A stretch of 64,000 bases of DNA from Lagopus muta (GCF_023343835.1 NC_064472.1:43223799-43287798), one strand, 5' to 3'. Positions 49,801 through 61,975 are shown, counted from the first letter of the stretch. Numbers and translations are program-made. The notes: generated from the sequence alone by a model not told the origin.

Positions 49801-51400
49801 AATGACACTGATTGGTGCTAGCAAACCTCAGCTCAGGAGGGGTGGATTGGCTGCCCTCAGGATCTGAGGTCTTTTTGGCACCTAACATTTCACACCCAGG
49901 TCTATTTTCCATTTCCTCACTAAAGCTGTTGGAAAAAAACAAATGCTTCAGGCAATGCTACACCCAATGCTACAGTTGCTTAGTGCAAAATGTGCCTTTT
50001 CTATGGATGTTGCAGCCAGTCAAGACCCTCAAAGCAGTTATGGTCAGAGAGCTTCCAGAAGAGGCTGTTTTCTGCTGCCTCCAGACTGACAGAATAGTAG
50101 CCTTGGGCTCGCTGCTGCTCTCACAGATAGTGCTTTCAGGCATGATATCCAGAATTTACATCTGTGTTTTCTAAGGAAGGCCAGAATCATTCTACATTTC
50201 CTGAAAAGATGATTGCTACATAACAACTTTGCTCAAAGCTTTGAGATTCAAATAAAAGTTTCCTAAATGTTTATGGCACCCATACTCGATAAGACTCAGT
50301 AATTGTGAAAGCTGAATATGAAGGGTGGTTGTTTTTTGTTTTTTTTGTGTGTTTTTTTTTTTGTGTTTTTTTTTTTTTTTTTTAACCTTAGATGGTTGTA
50401 TTTCAATTTCTTTTGCAATCTGGAAAAGAAAATCCCAACCCATGAAATTGAAATATGAATGAAATGTGAACTTGCTTTACAGTTTTTGTTCCATGTAAAA
50501 CCAGTAATGAATGAAGACCGACTCAGATTTCTGGCAGACTCAAATCATTCAAGATATTAAAAAGTTTGGATACTACACAGCATTTTAAGGAACTTTATAA
50601 AATTTTAGGGGGGTAGAGCTACGTCCTAGTTGTTTAGGATCCATAACTTTTAAGCCCTTGATTTATCCTACTCCAAAATTTTGCTATGAAATCTTCCCAA
50701 ATTTGCATTTAACCTAATATATCTTGTACCCACTGAAGAAGGACCAGGAATCTTATTTTTATCAGTATTATGTGGATTTTATTACCAGTGTTCCATGAAA
50801 AAGCATGAGTACTAAGAACCTGCTTCAAGTATGCTGGGCAATGAAATACTCCTCACTTTCCAATTTCCTACCCTAAAAAAAATGCAAAACTTAAAAAACA
50901 AAAACAAAAACCTCCCAAAATAAGAAAGTAGAGTGAGAGTTTTTTTTTTTTTTTTAATTATTATTGACACATAATCATGTCTTCCATCAGTTGCTTGTAT
51001 TGTTTGTACCATGCATCAACTAACAGCAGCTAAGGCTAGCACGCAGATGTCACAACTCGTACTTACAGGCATGTTTCTAGATTTTGGCTACTGAAATTTT
51101 TATTTTTCACTTAAATATGGAATATCACGTAACATCATAACACAGTGTGAGGGTTGATGTGGAACAGCCACCATGATTTCTTCACCAGCTGTCCTGTCTT
51201 CTCAGCCTTTCTCATTTACAAAAAGCAAGAAATGCTGCCACATGCCACCACTTCATAAGCTAGCACTTAAGAGCACATTAGCATTTTAGCAGGCAGTTTC
51301 CAAACAGGCAACTTCAAGGCAGATCTTCAAGACCGAAAGTACACACAAATAGCACTGTAGCATCTAAGAACTTAAGCCACAACAATACAATGTTGTCAGT
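46899..51400. other. Intergenic sequence between CR1 and the S1PR3 3' region
   Basis: Mostly AT-rich. It contains an A run near 48189-48212, a TATC/TACC tetranucleotide repeat near 48990-49059 and a T-rich tract near 50336-50384. The 49.15-50.25 kb part is less AT-rich, and several - strand frames of 60-104 codons overlap there, but none has a recognised domain. Confidence 0.6.
48990..49059. repeat. Compound tetranucleotide microsatellite (TATC then TACC)
   Basis: Tandem tatc units pass through a short transition (actatctacgtacc) into tandem tacc units. The change of motif suggests a point mutation spread by slippage. Confidence 0.9.
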
Positions 51401-53430
51401 TTTATTTGTAAAAAAACCTACAGAGTTGCTGACCTTGTCCTTATCTGCAGTGTATGCTCCTGTTCATGGTAAGCTTTGTTTGTCTGGTTCTTTCTCTCTA
51501 TCTGCCCTGTGTTATACCATTTTTGGTAGAAGTTATTCATACTTACTACTCTCTTTCACAGTTCGTTCAAATGCAGTCTATGTTCTTTGTTCGTACACTT
51601 CATTAAATGGAAGAAAACATTTACAAGTACCCTTCTAACTTGTAAAGATAATCACAATGTAAACCTCTACATTTTAAAGGCATTACATCACTTCTGCATT
51701 GTACATGCTTGTCTTAATGCTGTTGATAATGATTAAGATCAGACTCAAGCTAAGGATGAGCTGCTACAAGTTATTAATTAAAAAAGCTTCAACCTCTTCT
51801 GATAGTGCTTAAGGTGAAGTGTGGTTTGAGGCATTAAACAGGAATCTTCAAAGGAGTCCAAGAAAGTTAGATGTTTTCATTGAGAAGTATCTGAGTATTT
51901 CCCTTCCACTGAAGGGAAAACCTACACCAAAGCCTCTAGCTGTAAAGTAACTGGATGGAAGTACCACAGGCCACTTCCATGGGAATATAAACTCAGATGC
52001 TTCTGAAGTCCTATCTACTCCAGGTCTTAGGTTTTAGTGATGCCAAACAGCATCCTATACTGAGGCTGGTAAGGCAGTGATAAATTACAAAGCTGTTTTC
52101 ATAGAGGTTTTCTGGACCTGCCCCTCAAAAGGATGATTCTGAGGCTCCTGAAAAGTTGGAAGATCTTTCAAACTGAATGGGCTCTCATTCCAGATCCAAG
52201 GCAGGGCCTGGTATAAACTGAGAGATGCTGTTCAGCATGATTCTGTTGTACCACATCTTCCCTCCTGTATCTACAAAAGTGCTCAGAGATGATAGAAGCA
52301 TAATGTCCCCCTGCCAAAAAATGGGATCTCATCCTACTGGTGGGGCCTCTTCCCAAGGACAATTTATTTCACAATCCCATGTTATGGTCGTGCCCAGAGG
52401 GAGAACGAGGAACTCCACAAGAACCAGGTTGTGGTTCACTGCTCTCTGAAATTATACATCTCTGCTTCAGAAACTTAAGAATCTCAATTTAGGTAGTGCA
52501 TTCACAAGGTACACAGGTTTACATGGGTTTTACATGCATGTTTAAATACACTAAAAATAGTAAGTAAAAATATATGCATTGAAATAATACACACCCTTGA
52601 TTTATGTATGGTTGGGTCACATTTTAACTGCTTTAAATAGCAAACATACATAACCTCTCACAATAGTTATTTACTACTGCATGCTTAAAATAAATCGTGA
52701 AATGTCGGTGACAACTGTCATGTTGTCCTTCACTAAACATGAAAAGTTTGAGCAGCAGTAGAAACAAAAATACTGCATTGATATGGCATCAAAGTTTGTC
52801 AGTTTAAAGCTACTACTTCATGTATTTTAAAAATCCCCCTCAGAACACATCCGCCTATTACTATAATTCGTCACCTTATACTCTATACTACAATATAATG
52901 TTTAAAATACAGTTAACTAACCCGTCAATAACTTTTTAATAAGGTATTGTACAAATATACAGCTATTTATAACAGATACAATAAAGCCATTAACATAACA
53001 GCAAGATACATAAAATTATAATCCCCAATATATGGAATGAGCTTTTCTCTGAGTCAGACAAAATCAGGCTCATTTTTTAATTATCAGCAGCGTTTAGTGA
53101 ATGCTGAAGTTTTACTGATTTTGTGAACATTTAGTGAATGTAACAGATTTTACTGATGTCCTGAAGGATCAAGTGGTGTCCAGTACAGCTTCACAACGTA
53201 ATTCCACCACGGTCACAATGTCAATAGATGTGCATGGTCTCTGAACTTGCTGTTGAGTAGCATGAAAAGTTTTTTCTGGATGCCTTACTGAAAGATACGC
53301 AAAGCAAATGACTGTTGATGGTGAAGTCCTTAAAGTTAAATAATTGTTTAGTGTTTCCCCCTAAAATTTAAGTGCACGAATAGTTAAACTACACTTGTAG
53401 TTTAGAAAGGTCCTTGTCTTGAGGAATATT
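51401..53430 (-). other. S1PR3: Probable S1PR3 3' UTR (extent uncertain)
   Basis: Downstream of the S1PR3 stop on the - strand there is AT-rich sequence without ORFs of interest. Candidate - strand polyadenylation hexamers are ATTAAA at 53076-53081 and 52935-52940 and AATAAA at 52363-52368 and 51401-51406. Which is used cannot be decided here. Human S1PR3 has a 3' UTR of a few kilobases, which favours a distal site. Confidence 0.4.
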
Positions 53431-54573
53431 TTACTTACAGAAGCTTCCATTGTAAAATGAAGATTCATGTTTCCCAATGACACGTGACGGAATGCTAATC
53501 TGTGGGAAATCATCCTTTGGCTTCTGGGTGTTGCTGCTGCTGGACTTACTTCGGCTGTGATCTGGTGTGGGCTGGATAGGCAAAGATCTGGCTGCCCTGG
53601 ATCTCACCAGGCAGCCACAAACAAGGCGAAAGAAAGCTCGACGCATTTCCTTACTAGCCAAAGTATAGATGATAGGATTCATTGCAGAATTGATGACAGC
53701 CAAAGCTATAAACCAGTTGGCTTTGAATAGGACAGAGCATTCCCTGACTTGGCAGGCCACATCAATAAGGAACAGAATGAACAGAGGTGACCAACAGGCA
53801 ATGAAGACACTAACAACAATCACAACAGTCCTGAGGAGTGCCATGGACCGCTCTGAGTTATTATGGTTAGTGACATTACGGCTGCTGGACTTTACCAGGA
53901 TGTAGATGCGTGCATAAAGGATAACAATGGCTACCAGAATGGCTATGAAGATACTAATGCAGAATACAACATACTTCTTGGAGTAAAGAGGCAAAATTGT
54001 TGAGCAATCTGGCAAGTTGTTTATACAGTTCCAGCCAAGGATGGGCAAGGCACCCAAGGATATTGAAATAAGCCAGCAGGTTCCAATGAGAAGGAACACT
54101 CTGTATTTTTTATTTGCATCATAAGGCCTCATCTTAATCATTGTCAAGTGTCGTTCAATAGCTATTGCTAATAAGCTGAAGGTGGAGGCTCCTAACGCAA
54201 CAAACATACTGCCTTCCCTAATAAACCAAATTGTGGAGGACAAGCTCAGAGTTTTCTTCCCAGACATAAGAATGTTTACTTTGTAAACAATTCCAGCTAA
54301 AAGATCACAGAGAGCTAGATTGCCAATGAAAAAGTACATGCGGTTGTGAAATTTATTGTTTTTCCAAATGGCAATCAACACCATCAGATTTTCCAGGACT
54401 ATGAAACTACATAGGATCAGAAATGCAACAGTGGTAAGGTCTATGTTATCAGTTGCCTTTTCCCTCAGAATAAGCTTTCCTGTGTAATTATAATGCAGTA
54501 CAATCAGAGAGTCCATCTCCTCATTTCCTTCAGTACCAACAACAGCAGCAGGTATCACAGTAACTGCTGACAT
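53431..54573 (-). CDS. S1PR3: Sphingosine-1-phosphate receptor 3
   Basis: This intact 380-residue class A GPCR is encoded in one exon, as in other S1P receptors. TM1 (about 47-70) has [16 protein letters not shown] and the next loop [21 protein letters not shown]3 carries Arg119-Glu120 in [13 protein letters not shown], the pair that binds the S1P phosphate and amine. The DRY position reads ERH (140-142), normal for this family. TM6 has ACWSP (Cys260-Trp261) and TM7 NPIIY (299-303). A Cys-rich CGCLV (about 319-323) is a likely palmitoylation site. Asn29 (NYT) is a probable N-glycan. DVACQVREC and LFKANWFI in the last extracellular loop and TM7 match S1PR3 rather than S1PR1. The start is bounded by an in-frame TAA six bases upstream and has A at -3. 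Human S1PR3 signals via Gi, Gq and G12/13 in endothelium, heart and smooth muscle. It lies tail to tail with SHC3. Confidence 0.97.
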   Translation of the reverse strand: MSAVTVIPAAVVGTEGNEEMDSLIVLHYNYTGKLILREKATDNIDLTTVAFLILCSFIVLENLMVLIAIWKNNKFHNRMYFFIGNLALCDLLAGIVYKVNILMSGKKTLSLSSTIWFIREGSMFVALGASTFSLLAIAIERHLTMIKMRPYDANKKYRVFLLIGTCWLISISLGALPILGWNCINNLPDCSTILPLYSKKYVVFCISIFIAILVAIVILYARIYILVKSSSRNVTNHNNSERSMALLRTVVIVVSVFIACWSPLFILFLIDVACQVRECSVLFKANWFIALAVINSAMNPIIYTLASKEMRRAFFRLVCGCLVRSRAARSLPIQPTPDHSRSKSSSSNTQKPKDDFPQISIPSRVIGKHESSFYNGSFCK

Positions 54574-54754
54574 AGTTTATTAGCTGCTGTTGGATGTTTC
54601 TTCTTTAATGTCACGAGAATTTAGTTCCAGTAATGTTCCACAAGAGGGAGATCAAGCCACAATCCTCCAAGTGCTCCTCTGGGTAGGCAGTGGATATTCC
54701 CAGATCCAGCGAGTCTCTCATGTTAATTTGGGAAAGCAGCTAAGAAACCAGATT
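54574..54754 (-). other. S1PR3: S1PR3 5' UTR part of the coding exon with 3' splice site
   Basis: Read on the - strand, ttgttcttattttcag ends at 54755, giving a strong acceptor. The untranslated leader of the coding exon would begin at 54754, about 180 nt before the ATG. S1P receptor genes typically have a non-coding first exon, so an upstream exon further right is expected. Confidence 0.6.
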
Positions 54755-55470
54755 CTGAAAATAAGAACAAATGCAAAGTAAGTCTCGCTGTCATCACACA
54801 TCACCCATATAGACTGTGTGACTGCTCAAGCTGTAATACAGGCCCTGGATCCAAAAGGGATGTTGGCTATGGCTGAGTTCTGAGGTCACAGATTTATTAA
54901 GCTGGTGGTAAGGAAGCCATAGGTCTTGCTCCTCATGGGTTCAATTCTGCTATGGAAATATGATTTCAATGTAGAGAACTGTTGGTAAGTGTTTTCACCT
55001 GCAAAAGTTCCAAGTTCAAAAAAAAAAAAAAAAAAAAAGAAAGCAGGAGTAGAGAGAAGCTCCCAGCAAGCCTGTGTGCACAGTAACTGCTGCAATCTCA
55101 GAAAGGCTGGAGTGTATGTGGCACTGCCAAAGCACCACCCCATCTTCACTGCCTGAGCAGTAGCAAGGCAAAATTACTGCTTTTTAGTTTTCCACAGAGA
55201 TTTAAGGCAGCAGAGAACACAAGAAAACATCAAACTTCGTCCACTGTGCACACTGCCAACGCGTAAAATAGCTTTCCACACTTAACAATACCAAAACTAT
55301 GCTACTTGCAGTTAAGGAGACACTCTGAAAGCCATTCATGATAAAGCTAATCCTACTTCAAATTCAAATTAGTTGACCAACGACTATCATTTTTTAAACA
55401 AACATAGCCAATCACATCTTTCTATTACTTTTTTTCTATACTGTGTATGCAACACATGCATATGCACAAA
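54755..55470 (-). other. S1PR3: S1PR3 5' intron, proximal part
   Basis: Contains an A run of about 20 bases at 55019-55038 and no recognised gene. It is assigned to the S1PR3 intron only through the acceptor at 54755. Confidence 0.45.
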
Positions 55471-55471
55471 A

Positions 55472-56424
55472 CAGAATCAGAGAATAGTTTTGGTTGGAAG
55501 TGATCTTTAAAGATCAACCCTTCAGCCCTGGGCAGGACTGCTACCTACCAGATCTGGCTGCTCGTGGCCCCATCCCACTGGCCTTGAACACCTCTGGGGA
55601 AGGGGCATCCAGAAGTTTTTTTCTGCGCTAGTGCCTCAAAGGGTGATGAGTAAAAAACTTCTGCCTAATGTCTAACCTAAATCTCCCATTTTAGTTTAAA
55701 GCCATTCTTCCTTGTTGTTTCACTATTAGATTATGTAAAAAATAGGTTCCCCTCCTGCTAATAAACTCCCTTCAAGTACTGGAAGGCAACAATGGGGTCT
55801 CCTTTGGAGCCTACTCTTCTCCAACTTAAACAAGCCCAATTCACTCAATCTTTTCTCTTAGGAGAGCTACCCTTCGACCATCCTCATGGCCCTTCTCTGG
55901 ACCTGCTCCAATAGCTCCCCATCTCTCCTGTACTCAGGATCCCAGACCTGGATGCAGAACTCCAGATGAGGCCTCACAAAGGCAGAGTAGAGAGGGACAA
56001 TCACGTCCCTCACCCTGCTGGCCACCCCTCCTCTGATGCAGCCCAGAATACAGCCCCAGCTGCAAGCACACACTGCTGGCTCATGTACAGATTTTCATCC
56101 ACAAGGATTTCCAAGACCTTCCCTGCAGGGCTGTTATCAATGAGCTCTTCTCCCAGTCTGTACTCATATCTGAGATTGTCCTGAGTCTCTCTGCACTTGT
56201 CCTTGTTGAACCTCAATAGGTTTATCTGTGCCCACTTTTTGAGCCTGTATAGGTCCCTATGGATGGCATTCCTTCCGTCTGCTACGTCAACTGTACTACT
56301 CAGCTTGTGTCATCATCAAACAGAGCACTCGATCCCACTGTGCTGAAAAGGACTAGATCCGAGATGGACCATTGGAAGACACCACTCATTACTGGTCTCC
56401 ACCTGGACACAGATCTAGATATAA
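55472..56424 (-). mobile_element. CR1 LINE, old copy, C-terminal RT part and 3' UTR
   Basis: The left end is the 3' tail in reverse (acagaatcagagaatag, ttggttggaag). Moving right, the - strand encodes diverged versions of [47 protein letters not shown] and MRFNKDKCRETQ, with frameshifts between them. The copy is clearly more decayed than the two CR1s to its right. It ends abruptly where the next CR1 tail begins at 56425. Confidence 0.9.
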
Positions 56425-56604
56425 AATCACAGAATCACAGAATTGTAGGGGTTGGAAGGGACCTCCAGAGATCATCGAGTCCAACCCCCCTGCCAAAGCA
56501 GGTTCCCTACAGTAGGTCACACAGGTAGGCATCCAGGCAGGTCTTGAACATCTCCAGAGAAGGAGACTCCACCACCTCCCTGGGCAGCCTGTTCCAGTGC
56601 TCCG

Positions 56605-57744
56605 TCACCTCGCTGTAAAGAAGTTCTTGCGCATGTTTGTGCGGAACTTCCTATGCTGCAGTTTCCAGCCGTTTCCCCTTGTCCTGTCTCCACTCACCAC
56701 TGAAAAGAGTCCGGCCTCGCCATTCTGCCCCCCACACCTTAGATATTTATAGACCTGGATCAGGTCCCCTCTCAGTCTCCTTTTCTCAAGGCTGAACAGA
56801 CCCAGTTCACTCAGCCTTTCCTCATAGGGGAGATGCTCCAGGCCCTTCACCATCTTCGTGGCCCTCCGCTGGACTCTTTCCAAGAGATCCCTGTCTTTTT
56901 TGTACTGGGGAGCCCAGAACTGGATGCAGTACTCCAGATGAGGTCTTACCAGGGCAGAGTAGAGGGGGAGGATCACCTCCTTTGACCTGCTGGCCACGCT
57001 CTTTTTAATGCAGCCCAGGATGCCATTGGCCTTTTTGGCCACAAGGGCACACTGCTGGCTCATGGCCAACCTGTCATCCACCAGGACACCCAGGTCCCTT
57101 TCCACAGAGCTCCCCTCCAGCAGGTCATCCCCCAACCTGTACTGGTGCATGCAATTATTCCTCCCCAGATGCAAGACTCTACACTTGCTTTTGTTAAACC
57201 TCATCCGGTTTTTTTCTGCCCAGCTCTCCAGCCTATCCAGGTCTTGCTGAATGGCAACACAGCCTTCAGGCGTGTCAGCCAATCCTCCCAACTTCGTATC
57301 ATCAGCAAACTTGCTGAGGGTGGTCATTATCCCCTCATCAAGGTCATTGATGAAGATGTTGAACAAGACCGGACCCAGCACAGACCCCTGAGGAACACCG
57401 CTAGTTACAGGCCTCCAACCGGACTCTGCACCACCAACAACGACCCTCTGTGCTCTGCCAGTCAGCCAGTTCTCAACCCACCTCACTGTCCACTCATCTA
57501 TCCCACACTTCCTCAGCTTTGTTATAAGGACGTCGTGGGGGACAGTATCAAATGCCTTGCTGAAATCAAGGTAGACTACATCCACTGCTCTCCCCCTATC
57601 CACCCAGCCAGAGACAACATCATAGAAGGCTACCAGGTTGGTCAAGCACGACCTCCCCCTTGTGAACCCGTGCTGACTACTCCTGATAACCTCCTCTTCT
57701 TCCAGTTGTCTGGAGATGACATCCAGTACAAGCTGTTCCATCAC
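56605..57744 (-). CDS. CR1 reverse transcriptase segment, intact frame
   Basis: This 379-codon stretch has all visible RT palm motifs, including the aspartate of YLDFSKAFD and the catalytic pair in FADD. No stop occurs until a natural CR1 ORF2 C-terminal position after NFFTAR. That end is earlier than in the neighbouring nested copy, which continues another 30 or so residues through VVRPWNGLP; a stop has therefore probably shortened it. The true protein start would be far upstream, since the first codon here is GTG/ATG inside the RT fingers. It is not a host gene. Confidence 0.85.
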   Translation of the reverse strand: MMEQLVLDVISRQLEEEEVIRSSQHGFTRGRSCLTNLVAFYDVVSGWVDRGRAVDVVYLDFSKAFDTVPHDVLITKLRKCGIDEWTVRWVENWLTGRAQRVVVGGAESGWRPVTSGVPQGSVLGPVLFNIFINDLDEGIMTTLSKFADDTKLGGLADTPEGCVAIQQDLDRLESWAEKNRMRFNKSKCRVLHLGRNNCMHQYRLGDDLLEGSSVERDLGVLVDDRLAMSQQCALVAKKANGILGCIKKSVASRSKEVILPLYSALVRPHLEYCIQFWAPQYKKDRDLLERVQRRATKMVKGLEHLPYEERLSELGLFSLEKRRLRGDLIQVYKYLRCGGQNGEAGLFSVVSGDRTRGNGWKLQHRKFRTNMRKNFFTAR

Positions 57745-57749
57745 CTTTC

Positions 57750-58356
57750 ACAGAATCACAGAATCACAGAATCACCTGGGTTGGAAGGGACCCCAAGGAT
57801 CATGTAGTTCCAACCCCCCTGCCTAGCAGGGCCACCAAACATACACATTTAGATCAGGTTGCCCAGGACCCCGTCCAACCTGGCCTTAAACACGTCCAAG
57901 GACGGGGCATCCACAACCTCCCTGGGCAGCCCGTTCCAGGGCCTAACCACTCTCCTAGTAAAGAACTTCCCCCTAACATCTAACCTAAATCTTCCCTCCT
58001 TCAACTTAAAACCATTTCCCCTAGTCCTGCTGTTGTCAGCCCTTTTGAAGAGTTTACTCCCCTCCTGGGTGTAGGTTCCCTTCAGGTATTGATAGGCTGC
58101 AATGAGGTCACCCCGCAGCCTTCTCTTCTCCAGGCTGAACAAGCCCAACTCCCTCAGCCTGTCCTCATAGGGGAGGTGCTCCAGCCCCCTGATCATCTTA
58201 GTCGCCCTCCTCTGGACCCTTTCCAAAATCTCAATGTCTTTCTTGTACTGAGGGCTCCACACCTGGACACAGTACTCCAGATGGGGCCTCACAAGAGCCG
58301 AGTAGAGAGGGACAATCACCTCCCTGTCCCTGCTGGCCACCCCTCTCCTGATGGAA
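57750..58356 (-). mobile_element. CR1 LINE, young nested copy
   Basis: It opens on the left with three cagaatcaca-type units and tgggttggaagggacc, the CR1 tail in reverse. A 163-codon frame (57849-58340) runs [80 protein letters not shown] and ends LGNLI, the normal CR1 C-terminus. It splits the older CR1 between SVPGK and VMEQ. The word acctttc on the left (57743-57749) recurs at 58357 and is a plausible target duplication. Confidence 0.93.
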
Positions 58357-58399
58357 ACCTTTCCAGGTTTCCAGGGACCTTTCCAGGTACCTTTCCAGG
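58357..58399. repeat. Triplicated acctttccagg unit at the nested-insertion site
   Basis: The 11-mer acctttccagg occurs at 58357, 58377 and 58389, with a partial copy (tttccaggg) between the first two. It lies within the outer CR1's VPGK codons, which read [12 protein letters not shown] on the - strand. It sits at the junction with the nested CR1. Confidence 0.9.
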
Positions 58400-59208
58400 G
58401 ACAGAGGTGAGGCTGACTGGCCTATAATTGCCTGGGTCTTCCTTCTTGCCTTTTTTGAAGACCGGGGTGACGTTGGCTATCTTCCAGTCTTCAGGCACCT
58501 CTCCCGTCCTCCAAGACTTCTCAAAGATGACAGAAAGCGGTTCAGCAATCACCTCTGCCAGCTCCTTCAGCACCCGTGGATGAATCCCATCGGGTCCCAT
58601 GGATTTCTGAACACTGATGTTGCCTAGGCGCTCCCGGACCACCTCTTCCCTGACAGAAGGGGGGGTCTTCCATTCCCCAGATCCTCTCACTAACCTCCAG
58701 GGTCTCAGATTCCCGAGGGGGAGCTTTTTCACTGAAGACAGAAGCAAAGAAGGCATTCAGTATCTCCGCCTTCTCAGCATCCCCCGTTACCAGAACACCC
58801 CCGTCACTTAGCAGGGAAGCCACATTCTCCCTAGTCTTCCTTTTACTGTTAATGTACTTGAAAAAACCTTTTTTATTATCCTTTATCCCCTTTGCCAGAT
58901 TTAATTCCAGGCAGGCTTTAGCCTTCCTTGTCGCATCCCTGCAGACCCTGACAACATTCCTGTATTCTTCCCAAGTAGTCAGACCCTTTTTCCACAATTT
59001 CATGGGCCTTCTTCTTTCCTTTGAGTTTGTGCATGAGCTCCTTGCTCATCCACACAGGTCTCCTGCCACCCTTTCCCGATTTCTTCCTCACAGGGACGCA
59101 CCGATCCTGAGCTTGGAAGAAGAGCTGCTTAAATGCTGACCAGCTCTCACAGGCCCCCTTGCCTTCCAACACCCTAGCCCATGAGACAGCTCCAAGTAGG
59201 CCCCGAAA

Positions 59209-61975
59209 ATAGAGTATGTATAAAAGACACTGATTTAAGATTTTTCTTTTTTAAATACTAAAATGACCATTCATTGTTCTTTTCAATTTACTTCTGTTCT
59301 TCAAATGGAGACTTAGATTAATTGTAGCATTTTCCCATGGACTTTGAAATGATGCATTTTCACAGCAGATTGATTCTCTTACCTCTTTTTTTGCACTTCC
59401 ATGCATAAGTATTGGAAGAGATCTATACAGCTTTATAAAAATATCAGGCGGTGACAGAAGCGCTTAATACTCTACCAAAATGTGACAGGCACTGCATACT
59501 TCAATGAGAATCAGTGCTCATGCCTCAAGTGCATGCAGTAAGGTTGAATGGATAGCCAATTTTTCAGTTCAGCTACCAAACAAGGATGAAGACAAGAACA
59601 GAACTGATTCCATCTGAAGCAAATTTGTGTGTTTTTTTTTTAATTCATGAAAAATAGGAAAATAAAATTTCTGCTACATGGAGGTCACTTTCTATTGGTC
59701 TGCCCTCCCCCTAGTGTAACTTAATTTTAGGAATTTATAGGAGCTAGAACTCATATATATATACTATTTACAAAATGGCCATGAGCATTTCCCAAATATG
59801 TCAAAGGCACTTTCAAAAGAAGACATCAAGAGATGAATTAGAGATTTCAGCCTCGACTAGTACACCAGCAGTTTTCAACCTCTGACCTATACGGTGCAAG
59901 GACTCTCTTAATTATTCTACATAACTGAGGTATGCAGGCTTACTGTCAGTAGGCTTAGGCTTAATGCAGGAGTGTATGTACTTTCATTGGAAAGCACACA
60001 GGTTTCTGAAGATCACAAAAGCTCCTGAGTTACCACTATTCCAGCACATCGTTTTGTACACTTCAGAACTGGGAGTGGAATTTCAAGTGCCTTGTAGAAG
60101 ACTGGAGGAGCAAAGCAAGTCCCAGTTGAATGTAAATGGAGTAAAGGATGACCCAACCCATTTTTCCCACCCTCCCTTTTCCTTAATTCTCTCCTTCAGA
60201 AAAGAATGAACCTAACAAAAGCTTGTGGTGACATGACATAATTTCATTATCACATTCCGGACATATCAAAATGATTGTCTGAGAGAGTGATTTTCTATTA
60301 TTATTCGCCCATTCTAGTCTCTATGTCCAAAATTCTTTGGTGGAGAGAACCACAGGGAGAGGTTATGCAAGAAGCACAGTTATCTCTTGGAGCTGTAAGT
60401 CTTTTTCTTTCTGAAGATGGCAATCCCCTCATTCATTTCTCCTGATCTGAACTGGGCCCTCAAGTTGTTCACCGTTTTTCTGAAGCATGAACAGCAAAGC
60501 TCTGAGCTTCACCTCAGCCAAGGTTCAATCTAATTGTAATTCAGTTAAAATCTGTACACTGTTATCACAGACTATCACAATCTTTCATTGTATTGAGTTA
60601 CAACAAAATGCCACTGTTCATATGAATTGCAAGTGCTTGTCACTGTACAATAAGCAATTATATTTGATTAGAAAAGTATTCATTAATGACAGCTTAACTA
60701 GCATCAGACTGCTTGAGAGAATTGTACTCAGTGTTGTTACAACACCACATGCAACAAAATGCGTGTTTCTGTAAGACTTTTCCAAGCAGAGATATGATAC
60801 TCTTCTATCACAGAGCAAATGCATTTCATTCTGACTCTATTGAAGGCAATGGTGCTATACCAGTTTCCCTGGCAGAAAGCATGGGTGATGCACTCAATCA
60901 GCAGAAATTACACTGGGTCTTTTTCATTGTTTATAATTACTTCTTCTCTTAAAATTATTACAGCAAATTCAGTATCACTGGTAAATCTGCCTCTGACAGC
61001 CCAGTGTCAAGGCAGTGGAGAATGTAACAGTATTCACCAGGACTCTATGGGAATGAATTTGACTCACTAGTCACCTGAAAGTACCTGAAATACACCTGAA
61101 AAGTCACCTGAAATACACTAAATTAAAAACTACTCCTTTCTGGCAGCAGCATTCAGCCATGCCATTTTTTAAAGATTGTTTTCATTCTTCTCCTTCTTTG
61201 TAGTCAGTAACTCAGAAATTATACAATTGGTTGTGTACTATAACAATGAGATAGCAGCAGTCAGATTTAGAACCACTGCTTCCTGACAGCTCTACAAACT
61301 AGTCCTCCAAATGTCTCTGTGCCAGCCAGATGCAGAGGACTAGTCACTAGCTGCAAAGTATGGACCTTACCTTTAAACAGTGAAAAAAGAACATGAAGAA
61401 TATGTTGGTGTGCATTTCACATTCAGCACTGCTGTGGTTAAGTACCTCAGTACCCTGAGATACAGCGAGAAACCCACTTCATTCTCTCTAAAGGAAAGAG
61501 GAGAATCTCTACTGCTGCACCACCAGGCACCACAAGAAGCATAAAACTATAGGCAGAGCAAGGGCAACCTGACTATGACTCCTTGTGGATGCGTGTTCAA
61601 ACAAAGGAACGATGCCAAGAACCACAGCCAAGTGGAGCACAATTCAGCTGCCTCCTTTCCTGCCTATTCTGAGGATGGAAAAAGCAGCTGGGTGAGCAGT
61701 GTGGCTGTGAACATCACGATCTGCCCATGCTGGCAAACCTTCTTGCCCACCGCTACATTTTATGATTTCAGTAGCTGTTAGTGTGGTCTCCTGCAGAGGT
61801 CCAAGATCCTCATGCATCCTTCCAAGTTGCAGTAGAGCTCACCACCACAGCTGATGTTCCCAGAGTCTGATGATACTGCCTCCCACATGGAAAGGTCAAT
61901 TCCGCATGAAAGTCGGTAACACTCAGTTCTGCCCCCTGGTACATCTCTACCACCCTCCCCAGACATACCACTAGC
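59209..61975. other. Interval between CR1 clusters (probable S1PR3 5' intron)
   Basis: AT-rich with no recognised element. It has a T run near 59630 and short acctgaaa direct repeats near 61071-61115. Frames of 60-95 codons on both strands show no familiar motif. Confidence 0.55.
61071..61115. repeat. Short direct repeats with core acctgaaa
   Basis: Four copies of (c/t)acctgaaa occur in 45 bp, two of them within a longer gaaatacac context. Probably a small degenerate minisatellite. Confidence 0.6.

Larger units (their letters stand above)
56425..59208 (-). mobile_element. CR1 LINE, long copy interrupted by a nested CR1
   Basis: The 3' tail (atcacagaatcacag) is at the left. An uninterrupted 379-codon frame (56605-57744) covers RT from [20 protein letters not shown] through [34 protein letters not shown] and [12 protein letters not shown] to the C-terminal [20 protein letters not shown]. 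It continues beyond a nested insertion (57750-58356) at 58357-59208 with [36 protein letters not shown] and upstream linker sequence. Frameshifts near 58670 (a seven-base G run) and near 58975 break the upstream part. It is 5'-truncated near 59208, before the endonuclease domain. The intact RT segment indicates a relatively young insertion. Confidence 0.93.

Noticed and set aside
57145..57807. 220-codon + strand open frame
   Set aside because: It is the antisense shadow of the CR1 reverse transcriptase on the - strand.
61575..61781. Open frame upstream of the right-hand CR1 as a possible exon
   Set aside because: No splice sites or conserved motif; composition is unremarkable.
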